From the NCBI RefSeq assembly GCF_000974365.1, contig NZ_BAZW01000025.1, positions 1 through 61,119 of the forward strand: a stretch of 61,119 nucleotides of DNA, read 5' to 3'. The notes under the pieces were generated by a model. The model was not told the DNA's origin and made no database searches. It saw nothing but the letters and a program-made list of their open reading frames with translations. Positions 40,397 to 50,683 of this stretch are shown piece by piece. Every line of letters starts with the position of its first letter. Positions within the stretch are counted from its first letter, which is position 1. Position numbers and translations under genes: made by a program. The DNA comes from Geofilum rubicundum JCM 15548 (GTDB lineage Bacteria > Bacteroidota > Bacteroidia > Bacteroidales > Marinilabiliaceae).

Positions 40397-40427
40397 TTTG
40401 TTTACATCTCCGATTCAATTAAATTTG
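40397..40427 (+). promoter_or_regulatory. Consensus promoter of the TonB-dependent receptor
   Basis: TTTG (40397-40400), exactly 19 bases, then TAAATTTG (40420-40427). This is a complete match to the Bacteroidota TTTG-N19-TAnnTTTG promoter, 52 bases before the ATG at 40479. Confidence 0.75.
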
Positions 40428-40478
40428 TGGCACAATTATAGCCAATAGCTTTTGACATTTATTGAGAGACAACACCAC

Positions 40479-42922
40479 ATGAGGAAATCTGCCTGTTTTC
40501 TAATATATCTATATTCTCTGATTCTATTATCGGCAACCGGCCATTCATCCATGGCCCAGCAAAACCAGCGATCCTCAATTCTGGGGCGCGTTACCGATTC
40601 TGACGGCGTGCCGCTCATCAATGCACACATCACCTCCCACCTATCCGGAGTGGGTGCCGTAAGTCGGACAGACGGCACTTTTGAATTCACCTATTCAGGC
40701 GAATTCCCCCTGACCATTGCCATCAGTGCCATCGGGTATCACCCCCGGGAGTTAATCATCGAAAATCAATTGGCGAAACCCTTAAAAATACAGCTCAGCG
40801 AGGATCAGCGCACCCTCCAGCAAGTAGAAGTAATAGGCAACCGCATTACCAACCATCACAGTCAACGCATCGACCCATTCATGTACGGGCACTGCCATCG
40901 GCAGCCGGTCCCGGTATCGAGGGACTGGTTCGCTCACAAATGGGGGTATCTTCCAGCAACGAATTGAGTAGTCAGTACCGCGTACGCGGTGGCAACTTTG
41001 ATGAAAACCTGGTCTATGTCAACGGACAAGAAGTATACCGGCCCTTTTTGATGCACTCGGGACAACAAGAAGGCCTGAGTTTTGTGAATCCCGATCTGGT
41101 CGAAGAGGTTGAATTTTCAGCCGGCGGTTTCAGCGCTTCTTATGGAGATAAAATGAGCTCCGTTCTGGACATAACCTACAAAAAGCCCACCCAAACCGCT
41201 GGCAGTCTATCAGCCGGCATGTTGGGCGCCAACGGACACCTCGAAGGTGCTGCCTTCAACCAAAAACTGACCTGGATAACCGGAGCCCGATACAAAACCA
41301 ACCGCTATCTTCTGGGGTCGCTGGATGAGAAAGGCGATTACCGCCCCAATTTTACAGATGTGCAGGCCTACCTGACCTATCAGCTGTCACCGCGCATCTC
41401 TTTTGAACTTCTGGGATATTATTCACTCAACAGTTATGAATTTACCCCCGAAGACCGGGAAACCACCTTTGGCACCATCGAAGAAATCAAACGTCTAAAA
41501 GTTTTTTTTGAAGGAAAAGAAGCCGACCGCTTCCAGACCGGTTACGCTTCCTTTTCAACCAATTTCAAGGTCACCGACCAACAACGATACAAACTCACCT
41601 TTACCGGTTTCAGAACCTTTGAAGAAGAAAGTTATGACATAGCCGGAGCCTATTGGCTCCAGGAGGTTGAAGATCCCTTCAGTGAGGAAGAAGAAGGCGG
41701 CACTCAAATTGGTGTGGGCGAATACCTGCAACATGCCCGCAATGACCTTCTGGGCGTTGTTAATGCGGTTGACCTAGGGGGTGAACACCAATCCGCCATT
41801 GGCCAGACCAGCTGGGGACTCCAATACAGGCATGAGGCTTTTAAAGACAACATTTCCGAATGGGAGCTGATCGATTCGGCCGGCTATTCCATCCCTTACA
41901 CGGGAGACAAAATAGAACTGGCCCATCTCAAAAAAGCCAACCACGATTTATCCAACCACCGTTTCTCCGGGTATTTAAAAAATCAGTTCTCCTATCATTT
42001 ACCCAATGGTCAATTAATGGTGGATGCCGGCCTACGTGCCAGCCACTACTCCTTTACCAACGAAAGCACCATCAGTCCCCGCTTATTACTCAGCTACCTC
42101 CCCGGGGGTGATAAAAACTACCGCATCCGCTTATCGGGCGGTTACTACTACCAACCCCCCTTTTTTAAAGAGATGCGCCGACCAGACGGAACGCTCAACC
42201 AAGCCATTCAGGCACAAAAATCCATCCATATTGTCAGCGGTTACGACCTGTACTTTCAAAAAATGGACCGCCCCTTCAAATTCACGGCAGAGCTTTATTA
42301 CAAAGCCATGGATCAGTTGATCCCTTATCAGGTCGATAATGTCCGCATTGTTTATAGTGGTGAAAATGAAGCCCGGGGATACGCAGCAGGAATAGATTTT
42401 AAAATCAACGGAGAACTCGTTCCCGGTGAAGAGTCCTGGGTCACTCTTTCCCTCATGAAAACCGAAGAAAATTTATCCGGCGACCAGTGGATCAATCCAG
42501 AACAAGCGGGTGAGCCTGGTTATATACCACGACCTTCCGATCAGCGCATCAATTTCTCCATGTTCTTTCAGGACCATTTGCCTAAAAACCCCGACTTTAA
42601 GGCCCATCTAAGTTTCTTCTATGGCTCAGGACTGCCCTTTGGACCGCCCAGATCTGAAAGATACCTGGCCACCAACCGCATGCCCGCCTACCGAAGAGTC
42701 GATATCGGCTTCTCCTACGACCTGCTCAAGTCCGCCTCTTCCCAAAAAAGAAACCTCTTAGACCTCAAAAATCTGTGGCTGGGACTGGAAATTTTTAATC
42801 TTCCCAACATCAGTAATACCATCTCCTACTACTGGGTGTCCGACATATTCAACCGCCAGTACGCCGTCCCCAATTACCTCACATCCAGACGCATCAACCT
42901 AAAACTCACCGCCAAATTCTAA
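40479..42922 (+). CDS. TonB-dependent outer-membrane receptor, frame broken by a 1-base loss
   Basis: This is an outer-membrane transporter of about 814 residues. A signal peptide (MRKSACFLIYLYSLILLS) is followed by a carboxypeptidase-like beta-sandwich domain (SILGRVTDSDGVPLINAHI), the plug (QYRVRGGNFDENLVYVNGQE, then PFLMHSGQQEGLSFVNPDL) and a long barrel ending INLKLTAKF with terminal Phe. The break is near 40882-40884 (CATGTACGG, one base missing). Restored, it reads VRALPSAAGPGIEGLVRSQM, the normal plug start. No SusD-like lipoprotein is adjacent, so it is probably a stand-alone receptor for a metal chelate or small nutrient. Confidence 0.9.
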
Positions 42923-43248
42923 ACCATAAGGGTTGAAGGGGAACAGGGAGAAGGGAGCCCCGCTCGGCGAATTTCTATTTTAGTTCTATTTTGATGCTCG
43001 GCAAAAATTCCGCTCCACTTAGTCTCCTGTCCCGCTTGGCGAAATTCCGCTGCGCTTCGTCCCGCCTTGCGGGATTCCGCTGCGCTTCACCTCGTGACCT
43101 ATCGACCTAATAACCCCACTTACCCTTCCCACCCTATCGACCTATCACCCTATCAACCTAATAACCTATCAACCTCACATGACAATTCTCATCCCAAATA
43201 TCCCCCATTCTTTTGTAACTTGTCATACAACCACAAAACATACCTGCC
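42923..43248 (+). repeat. Array B: GC-rich degenerate repeats plus 8-base tandem array upstream of rocD
   Basis: About 42961-43095 holds four imperfect copies of a unit resembling GCTTGGCGAAATTCCGCTGC, with decay toward the left. From about 43097 to 43178 comes an array of 8-base units such as CCTATCGA, CCTATCAC, CCTATCAA and CCTAATAA. About 70 bases remain before rocD and probably contain its promoter. No gene is seen in this gap. Confidence 0.7.
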
Positions 43249-44469
43249 ATGACAACTAGCAAAAACGCCGGATTCTACATGCAACGTGAAGAAAAATATG
43301 GAGCCCATAACTACCATCCCCTACCCGTAGTGCTTGAAAAAGGTAAGGGCGTTCATGTCTGGGATGTGGAGGGACGACAATATTACGACTTTCTGGCCTC
43401 CTATTCAGCTGTCAACCAAGGCCATTGTCACCCCCGCCTCGTCAAAGTCATGGGTGAGCAAGCGGCCAGACTGGCCCTCACTTCCCGCGCCTTTTACAAC
43501 AACCTGTTGGGTCAATGGTCCGAATACATGCACCAGCTCTTTGGTTACGACCGTATGCTGCCCATGAATACCGGTGCTGAGGGTGTAGAGACAGCCCTTA
43601 AGCTGGCCCGCAAATGGGGTTATAAAGTCAAGGGCGTGGCCCGCGACAAGGCCCAAATCGTCGTCTGCAATGGCAACTTTCACGGCCGAACCATCTCCAT
43701 CGTCTCCATGTCGTCCGACCCCGATGCTTACAACGATTACGGTCCCTACACACCCGGCTTCATCAACATACCTTTTGACGACGTGGTTGCTCTGGAAGAA
43801 GCCCTGGCACAACCCAACGTGGTAGCCTTCCTCACCGAACCCATCCAGGCCGAAGCCGGGGTGTTTGTCCCCACCGACGGTTTTCTCACCGCCGCCCGCG
43901 AACTGTGCAGTCAGTACAATGTCCTGATGATGGCCGATGAAATACAAACCGGTCTGGCCCGCACCGGCAAAATGCTCGCGGTGGATTATGAAAACGTCCG
44001 TCCCGACATCCTGATTCTTGGTAAAGCCCTATCAGGTGGCATGTACCCCGTTTCCTGCGTACTGGCCAACGATGAGGTCATGCTCACCCTTAAACCCGGC
44101 GAACACGGCTCCACCTACGGCGGCAACCCCATAGCAGCCGCGATAGCCATTGAAGCCGTGGAGATTTTAGGGGACGAAAAGCTGGCAGAAAATGCCTTTA
44201 AGCTGGGAGAACTTTTCCGCCAGACCATGAATGGCATAAAATCCGACATGATTGTTGAAGTCAGAGGCAAAGGCCTGCTCAATGCCGTCACCATAGCCCC
44301 CAAAAACAACAAAACAGCCTGGGATGTTTGTCTGGCCTTAAAGGAGAACGGACTGCTGGCCAAACCCACCCATGGCGACATCATTCGTTTCACACCGCCA
44401 CTGGTCATTACGGAAGAGCAAATGAAGGATGCACTGAAGATCATTCAAGAGACCTTTGATGCCTTTTAA
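43249..44469 (+). CDS. rocD: Ornithine-oxoacid aminotransferase
   Basis: This PLP enzyme moves the delta-amino group of ornithine to 2-oxoglutarate, giving glutamate semialdehyde. It has 406 residues. The start region [20 protein letters not shown], the cofactor segment [20 protein letters not shown], the [15 protein letters not shown] stretch and the PLP-lysine in [15 protein letters not shown] are typical of RocD. The [11 protein letters not shown] segment follows. It probably links arginine or ornithine breakdown to proline and glutamate. It is monocistronic and the frame is intact. Confidence 0.95.
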   Translation: MTTSKNAGFYMQREEKYGAHNYHPLPVVLEKGKGVHVWDVEGRQYYDFLASYSAVNQGHCHPRLVKVMGEQAARLALTSRAFYNNLLGQWSEYMHQLFGYDRMLPMNTGAEGVETALKLARKWGYKVKGVARDKAQIVVCNGNFHGRTISIVSMSSDPDAYNDYGPYTPGFINIPFDDVVALEEALAQPNVVAFLTEPIQAEAGVFVPTDGFLTAARELCSQYNVLMMADEIQTGLARTGKMLAVDYENVRPDILILGKALSGGMYPVSCVLANDEVMLTLKPGEHGSTYGGNPIAAAIAIEAVEILGDEKLAENAFKLGELFRQTMNGIKSDMIVEVRGKGLLNAVTIAPKNNKTAWDVCLALKENGLLAKPTHGDIIRFTPPLVITEEQMKDALKIIQETFDAF

Positions 44470-44550
44470 TCGCTGTTAAAATTGAGGTACTTGATACACA
44501 TGGTAGTTATTATCCCATTTTTTCTTAAATTTATCTAAAAATTAAGCACC

Positions 44551-45036
44551 ATGACAAGCAGCATCAACCCTCAGGCAGCCATCCTTCAACTAAAAGAGCG
44601 CAGCGATAAGTTAGATCAAAAACATTTTGATTGGGTGGCCTGGAAAAGAGGCACACTGCTGGTCCTGCAAAATATATTTGGGACAGATAGCCCCTACTAC
44701 CAACAATTGGCGGAAACGGATTATGAATACAGCAGCTGGTCGCTGCGAGACACTTCCGGCAGTAGCGACCCGGTAAAATCTTCTTGTCTGGATTTGCTGG
44801 ATATTTGTCGGACAGACCTGCTGAGCCATCAGGAAGGCAGCATAAGCACCAAAGAAAAAATGGCTAAACTGTTAAGCCAATACTTAACAGCCAGCCAGAT
44901 TTCTAAAATGATGGAGGTTGTAAAGTCAGATATCCCACCCCATCAAAAAAATGAACAAATTGGGGAAATTCTTAAAGAGTTCTCCCCTGAACTGAGCACC
45001 AAAGTGCTCATTGAGCTGATAAGGGAATTCAGCTGA
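44551..45036 (+). CDS. Hypothetical protein, 161 residues
   Basis: I recognise no family. The protein is soluble, mostly helical in composition, and without signal peptide or cysteines in pairs. The C-terminal half repeats a short amphipathic pattern (ASQISKMMEVVKSD, later LSTKVLIELIREFS). It lies 81 bases after rocD and is convergent with argS. The N-terminal segment FDWVAWKRGTLLVLQNIFG may be a conserved helix in relatives. Codon use looks like that of its neighbours, so it is probably a real gene. Confidence 0.6.
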   Translation: MTSSINPQAAILQLKERSDKLDQKHFDWVAWKRGTLLVLQNIFGTDSPYYQQLAETDYEYSSWSLRDTSGSSDPVKSSCLDLLDICRTDLLSHQEGSISTKEKMAKLLSQYLTASQISKMMEVVKSDIPPHQKNEQIGEILKEFSPELSTKVLIELIREFS

Positions 45037-45086
45037 GGGAGCTCCATATATGACGGCTCTTAAACATAAGCTTCACAGTCCTACTC

Positions 45087-46879
45087 TTACATCCGGTCCG
45101 GCACATCGGCACCCAACAGCCACATCCCTTTTTTAATAATTTCTCCCACCGAATAGCAGAGGGTCAGTCGCATATCCCGAATAACCTGATTCTCCTCAAA
45201 CAAAATGGGATTATCGTGATAAAACTGATTGTATTCTTTAGCCAAATCATAGATGTAGTTGGCGATGATGGCCGGACTAAAAGCCGCACCGGCTTCTTTC
45301 ACAACATTGGGGAAGTTGACAATGGACTTAACCAGATTGCTTTCCTTTTCGTTAAGGGAAACCCCCAATGGGGCAGCGCCACTCCAGGCAATTCCTTTTT
45401 CATCGGCTTTTCGGAAGATAGACCGAATGCGCGCATGCGTATACTGGATGAAGGGACCGGTGTTACCATTAAAATCGATCGACTCTTGCGGATTAAATGT
45501 CATGTTCTTGCGTGGATCCACCTTCAAAATAAAATACTTCAAGGCACCCAGCGCCACCATGCTATAAACAGCCTCGGCCTCCTCCTCGGTATATCCCTCC
45601 AGCTTGCCCAGCTCTTTAGACATATCCCGGGCTGTATTAATCATTTCCTGCATCAGGTCATCCGCATCCACCACCGTACCTTCACGTGATTTCATCTTGC
45701 CTCGGGCAATTCAACCATCCCATAGCTGAAGTGTACCAGATCCTTTCCCCATTCAAATCCCAGACGATCCAGAACAATCGAAAGCACTCTGAAATGATAA
45801 TCCTGCTCATTCCCCACCACATACACCATTTTATTGATGCTGTAATCATCAAACCGCAATTTGGCCGTACCAATGTCCTGTGTCATATAGACCGAAGTTC
45901 CGTCGCTGCGCAACAACAACTTCTCATCCAGTCCATTGCTGCTCAAGTCGGCCCAGACACTGCCATCATCCTTACGAAAGAAAAGTCCCTTATCCAATCC
46001 CTTTAGCACCATGTCACGGCCTTCGGAGTAAGTTTGGGACTCATAATAAATCTGATCGAAATCAACGCCTAAATTTTTGTAGGTCACATCAAAACCGGCA
46101 TAAACCCATTGGTTCATCATTTCCCACATCTCTACCACGTCCTTATCCCCGGCTTCCCACTTCAGCAACATCTGACGTGCTTCAGCCATTAACTGCGACT
46201 GCTTTTCGGCTGCTTCTTTTGTAGCCCCCTTCGCTTGTAATTGGGACAGCTCTTTTTTGTATTCCTGATCAAATAACACATAAAAATCCCCCACCAAATG
46301 ATCGCCCTTTTTACCGGTTGACTCAGGGGTAGCCCCTTTGCCCCATTTCTGCCAGGCCAACATCGACTTGCAAATATGTATGCCCCGATCGTTAACAATA
46401 TTGGTTTTGACAACCTTGTAACCGGTAGCTTCGGCAATGCGAGACAAGGAAAAACCCAATAAATTATTACGAATGTGTCCCAGATGTAACGGTTTATTGG
46501 TATTGGGGGATGAATATTCAATCATCATTAAGGGGGAGGCATCGTTCACTTCCTGGAATCCATGTCGCTCATCCTTAGCAACTGCGTTGAGCGCTTCTAA
46601 CCAGTAATCAACGGACAGTCTCAGGTTCAAAAAACCTTTAACCACCTCAAAAGACTCAATAAAAGCTATTTTTTCCTGAATAAACCGTCCCATTTCCTCA
46701 CCGGTTTCCTCAGGCTTTTTTCTGGATACTTTCAACAAGGGAAACACAACAATGGTAAAATCACCATTCTGATCCTTTCTTGTCAACTGAACCTGAAGCA
46801 TTTTTTCTTCCAGGTCAGCACCATATAAGGCTTTCACTGCATCAAGGGCTGCGTTTCTTAACTGCTGTTCAATGGTCAT
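45087..46879 (-). CDS. argS: Arginyl-tRNA synthetase, frame broken by a 1-base loss
   Basis: This class I synthetase charges arginine onto tRNA. It begins MTIEQQLRNAALDAVKALYG with the Add-1 domain. The HIGH motif lies in NTNKPLHLGHIRNN (about residue 125) and the KMSK-like motif in MKSREGT. The C-terminal anticodon-binding domain ends GMWLLGADVPDRM. The frame breaks at 45699-45702: GAGGCAAG should be GAGGGCAAG, giving VELPEGKMKSREGT and 597 residues. An essential gene, so the break is probably a consensus error. A TATCTTTG box lies 85 bases upstream. Confidence 0.95.
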
Positions 46880-46963
46880 GATAGAGAAATATTATTTTTA
46901 TAATAGCTGTACCGTAAAATAGGGCGTCCGCCTCCGACGGGTGAATCCCGCAAAAAATTTGTG

Positions 46964-46971
46964 CAAAGATA
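46964..46971 (-). promoter_or_regulatory. Probable -7 box of argS
   Basis: The minus strand reads TATCTTTG, matching TAnnTTTG, 85 bases upstream of the argS start. Confidence 0.4.
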
Positions 46972-47200
46972 AAAAATCTATCCATTATAGCTCATTACAT
47001 CCACAGGAGTTAAGTTTGAAAAAGGCTTGTTTAACCAATGTGCGGTTCAGTTTATCTCCACCAAGGTTCCCTTCATCATAATAATTACACAATATTGGGT
47101 TTTTCCGTTTTCAAAGATGGAAAATTGATGTATATTTAATGTTAAGCAAGTTTCATCGAATTGTTTTGACCGTAAATTATGAAATGTTGCAACCAACAGA

Positions 47201-47208
47201 TATTTTTG
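47201..47208 (+). promoter_or_regulatory. Probable -7 box of the PAS histidine kinase gene
   Basis: TATTTTTG is an exact TAnnTTTG match, 38 bases before the kinase ATG. A -33 element is not obvious. Confidence 0.4.
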
Positions 47209-47245
47209 TCGTATTGATATAATAATCCTGACATACCTTAAATAG

Positions 47246-49408
47246 ATGAGCACACTTTTTACTATTTATATTATCCAATCAATAGTAACTTCCTACATGC
47301 CCCTTACCTGGCTGACTATCAAACTTTTGGCAGCCCATCCAGATCAGGGTTATTCGGTTGATCAGTTCACGTCCACTTTTCTGGCCGCCGTCATTGGCGT
47401 GGGCGTTATCATGGCTATTTTTCTGATTGTCAATCACAGAAACAACCTGAAGCGACAAAAATCCCGGCAAAACCATCTCATTCCCGGTCCATCACCAGCC
47501 CCAAAACCAGAGGATGCGGATCATTTCAAAGTGCTTGACGACCATCCGACACCCAGCGCCATTTGCAGGAACGATGGTATCATACTCTATGTCAACAAGA
47601 TATTTGCAACGGTCTTTGGCTCCTCGCCAACCAACATGCAACGCTTATTAATTTTCAACATACTTCCGGCCCACATTTCCGCTACTTTATCTGAAACGAT
47701 ACGGGAATCGGGACCGGAAAATGTGGAATCTTTGGCCGGCTTTTATAGCCCCACTACCAAAACACGCTATAAATTGGTGAGCAAAAAGTTTAACAGCCAT
47801 CTGACCGATAGTTCCAATCTTCTGGTTACGCTGGAAAGAATGCCCCGTCACGATGAAATACCGGCTTCTTCGGGCGACGAAGCCAGGGAGGTTATTCTGC
47901 AGCTTTTGAACATAGCCCCATATGCCATTTTTATTGAAGATTACGAAGGGCGTATTTTGCAAGTCAACAATGCCGCCTGTGAAATGCAGGGTGTTGAAAG
48001 GCACGAATTAATGGGTAAGGTATTGGATGAATTTTCTCCAGGCGATTTCCGAAAGGAAATCGCTCAAAGACAACAAATTATGGCCAGTAACAGCAGCATT
48101 GTATTTAAAAGCATTACCTACCCCAAAAGCAGTGCGCCCATTCCGGTTGAAATACAGGTCTCTAAAATAAAATACTTTGGGAAGGAGGCCCTCTTCTTTA
48201 TTTTGCGTGATTTATCCGAATCCATCGAAAAGAAAAAGGAGCTGGATGAATATAAAATCAAAGCGGAAGAAAGTGACCGGCTAAAATCCTCCTTTTTAGC
48301 CAACCTTTCCCATGAAGTACGAACGCCGATGAACTCCATCATGGGATTTGCTGAACTATTGGCCGAGCAGGATATCAGTGAAAAAGAGCGCAGAGAATTC
48401 ATCAAGCTGATTCGTCAAAGCGGAAAAGAGCTGCTGACTCAAATCAATAACATGATTGACTTTTCTAAGATTGAGGCCGGACTGGTTCAGTTAAAAGTTG
48501 AAATCTGCAACTTTGAAACCGTCTTTCATCAATTACATGAGTTCTGGCTGGAGGAGATTAGAAACGAAAATGAGGTAAAACTCTTTTTTGAGTTACCACA
48601 GGAAATGCTAAGAAATGGTATTGCCAGTGACAGAATCCGGTTAAAACAGATTTTGAAGGTGTTTTTATCCAACAGTATCAAGTACACGCAAAAGGGCGTA
48701 ATTGAAATTGGCGTACGTTCCAAAGCACCTCAATTGTATGAATTTTACGTCAGGGATACCGGCGTTGGGATTTCAGAGGACAAGCACCGTCAGGTTTTTG
48801 AGAAATTCAGACAAGCCGACGATACCAACGAACGGCAATTTAGCGGAATGGGCGTCGGTCTTTCTGTCGCTGCCAGACTCGTTCAGTTTTTGGGTGGGCA
48901 TCAATGGGTGGTGTCTGAGCCGGGTAAAGGATCTGAATTCAGATTTGTACTTCCGGACCTGCTGTTCCCCCAACGTTCTCCATTTATGCAAGTGTCTTGC
49001 GGACCGGTGACGATGATAAACAAACTCATGGTGGTGGCCCCTTCTGAAGAAATCTATCAGGATTTATGCCAAAATTCCAAGCCGGTTAATTATCAGGTTT
49101 TCTGGGCTCAGAATGCACAGGAGATGAAATCTATGTTGCTGTCGAATAATATCCGGTTCATAATAATTGCGGTAGATCAGCTACCCTTTTGGCAGGAGCT
49201 CCTGCCAAAAATAAGGAGTATTAACAACAGTTTACAATTAATTGGCGTATCCAACCAGCTGGATTCCAAGCGAAAAGAAAGACTCCTTTCCATGGGATTG
49301 AATGAAGTCATACGCACTCCGGTGAACATCCCCATTCTACTCAACATTTTAGAGCGAAAAGAAGTTACTTCAATGAATATACTCTCTACTGTATTTCATC
49401 AAAACTAA
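47246..49408 (+). CDS. PAS-domain sensor histidine kinase with degenerate receiver domain
   Basis: This is a 720-residue hybrid-like kinase. One clear membrane helix (about residues 46-65) follows a hydrophobic start. Two PAS domains come next (about residues 92-145, with SAICRNDGIILYVNK, and 215-330, with YAIFIEDYEGRILQVN). HisKA follows with LSHEVRTPMNSIMGFAEL (His 356), then the ATPase with DTGVGISEDKHRQVFEKFRQ and GMGVGLSVAARL. The last 125 residues have a receiver-like fold, but the acidic pair is replaced (LMVVAPSEE) and the Lys-Pro motif reads RTPV. It therefore probably cannot be phosphorylated in the normal way. No response regulator lies beside it, so the partner is unknown. Confidence 0.9.
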   Translation: MSTLFTIYIIQSIVTSYMPLTWLTIKLLAAHPDQGYSVDQFTSTFLAAVIGVGVIMAIFLIVNHRNNLKRQKSRQNHLIPGPSPAPKPEDADHFKVLDDHPTPSAICRNDGIILYVNKIFATVFGSSPTNMQRLLIFNILPAHISATLSETIRESGPENVESLAGFYSPTTKTRYKLVSKKFNSHLTDSSNLLVTLERMPRHDEIPASSGDEAREVILQLLNIAPYAIFIEDYEGRILQVNNAACEMQGVERHELMGKVLDEFSPGDFRKEIAQRQQIMASNSSIVFKSITYPKSSAPIPVEIQVSKIKYFGKEALFFILRDLSESIEKKKELDEYKIKAEESDRLKSSFLANLSHEVRTPMNSIMGFAELLAEQDISEKERREFIKLIRQSGKELLTQINNMIDFSKIEAGLVQLKVEICNFETVFHQLHEFWLEEIRNENEVKLFFELPQEMLRNGIASDRIRLKQILKVFLSNSIKYTQKGVIEIGVRSKAPQLYEFYVRDTGVGISEDKHRQVFEKFRQADDTNERQFSGMGVGLSVAARLVQFLGGHQWVVSEPGKGSEFRFVLPDLLFPQRSPFMQVSCGPVTMINKLMVVAPSEEIYQDLCQNSKPVNYQVFWAQNAQEMKSMLLSNNIRFIIIAVDQLPFWQELLPKIRSINNSLQLIGVSNQLDSKRKERLLSMGLNEVIRTPVNIPILLNILERKEVTSMNILSTVFHQN

Positions 49409-49525
49409 TCTGCTTCCTTCAAAAATGACCTGTAGCGATTATTTATTGAAGGAGACAGTCCTGCTCCATGTCAATAAAGCAGGTAATGGAAGAACGCTAT
49501 TTTATCTCAAGGATGGTGAAGGCCT

Positions 49526-50173
49526 CTATTCATTTAATTCAAACAAGATGGTTATTTTATAAATGCTTTCTTGTTTTTGATTGTTCCTTCGCTCCGGTAT
49601 CCAAAGCCAGTCGTCAGGAAAAGACGAAGAAGCTTTTAACACCGGTGCAGCCAATAACCGGGGATCATGAGGACCGGTATAGCGTTTGATAATTCGACCC
49701 TCGGGTGAAATAACTAAAAACAAATCTACTTTGCCTTCCAATCCTTTATCATAAGCCTTGGCTGGGTATCCCACAAGGGTGGAAATGTGCGCATAGGGAA
49801 CCAGAGAACTGCCCAGAAACATACAAGGTGACTCTTCCGACAACCTACTTTGTTGTTCCCCACCGGCTATCAAAATCAATGAATCCTGGTCATAATCATA
49901 CTTAAATTCGAGCACATTGCCCAGGTTACAATAGGTCCACACCCCCACTCTTTGTCCCTCTCTAAACTGTCCGGACTCTATCAAATGTGTTTTGTAGAAT
50001 AACTGGTAGGCGCCATGTTTAAGAGTCGTATCTTCTTCAGAGACATAATACTGTTCAATCAACTGCCCGTTCATTAAAACGGACCGTCGTTTTTGAGCGT
50101 CCACCTCCGAAACCTGCGAAAAAGTCACCAAAAGAACAAGAAGTCTTAAAAAAGATAATTTAATCTGTGCCAT
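49526..50173 (-). CDS. Secreted protein with MORN-like start and TonB C-terminal-like domain
   Basis: This 215-residue protein has a signal peptide (MAQIKLSFLRLLVLLVTFS, ending near AQ). The first part contains a KHGAYQLFYKTHLIESGQF segment and then GQRVGVWTYC, the MORN-type repeat seen in antitoxin-like Bacteroidota proteins. The second part (from about residue 125) resembles a TonB C-terminal or energy-transducer fold (GLEGKVDLFLVISPEGRII). The start at 50173 is chosen over two upstream starts because it opens a normal signal peptide. Function is unknown. Confidence 0.7.
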   Translation of the reverse strand: MAQIKLSFLRLLVLLVTFSQVSEVDAQKRRSVLMNGQLIEQYYVSEEDTTLKHGAYQLFYKTHLIESGQFREGQRVGVWTYCNLGNVLEFKYDYDQDSLILIAGGEQQSRLSEESPCMFLGSSLVPYAHISTLVGYPAKAYDKGLEGKVDLFLVISPEGRIIKRYTGPHDPRLLAAPVLKASSSFPDDWLWIPERRNNQKQESIYKITILFELNE

Positions 50174-50261
50174 ACAAGTCATGAGAAACACCCGTTAAAA
50201 AACAAAGGTCAACAAAAATATGATTTTTTATTGACCTTCAATGCATTACAAGCAAAAAAAA

Positions 50262-50561
50262 TTACTTGGCCGACTGCTCATTCAATTGTTGTGCCAGCGT
50301 TTCATACAACTTGCCAAATTCCTCGAGCATCTCCTTCCTGAGATTCTTATAATACCCCCTTACCAGTTTGGGGTTATCTTTCCCATCCGGATGATTCGTC
50401 CGCTCCACATATTTATTTCTGAAATCAAGCGCATCTCCAATGTAATTGGCCAGTTCTTTATCACTGATTTTCTTGAAAAGAAATTGATTTAAATATGCTT
50501 GAGTTACCAACTCAGAGGTGAGGAAATTAATATCCTTTTTCAACGATCTAATGCTTGCCAT
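50262..50561 (-). CDS. Conserved hypothetical protein, 99 residues
   Basis: This is a short, charged, mostly helical protein without signal peptide or cysteines. The start MASIRSLKKDINFLTSELV and the end LYETLAQQLNEQSAK suggest two helices. I recognise the type as one that recurs in Bacteroidota as an unnamed small cytosolic protein, but cannot assign a function. It is followed by a separate secreted protein gene on the same strand. Confidence 0.65.
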   Translation of the reverse strand: MASIRSLKKDINFLTSELVTQAYLNQFLFKKISDKELANYIGDALDFRNKYVERTNHPDGKDNPKLVRGYYKNLRKEMLEEFGKLYETLAQQLNEQSAK

Positions 50562-50683
50562 AACTTAAAAATTAACCATTTAACATAGCGGAGAAACAAT
50601 AAAACATTCTTCATCCATAGGTCAAATATATGGTATAATGAGGAAATTTCCTAACAAACCACCAGAGGTCCCTGAAACCAGTT

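Larger units (their letters stand above)
46880..47245. other. Divergent intergenic region argS / histidine kinase
   Basis: 366 bases with no convincing gene. It includes a GC-rich remnant (about 46922-46952) faintly like the array B unit, a minus-strand TATCTTTG box (46971 to 46964) for argS and a plus-strand TATTTTTG box (47201-47208) for the kinase. Confidence 0.5.

Noticed and set aside
43405-43947. 180-codon minus-strand frame inside rocD
   Set aside because: It is antisense to a well-conserved aminotransferase whose codon bias keeps the reverse frame open.
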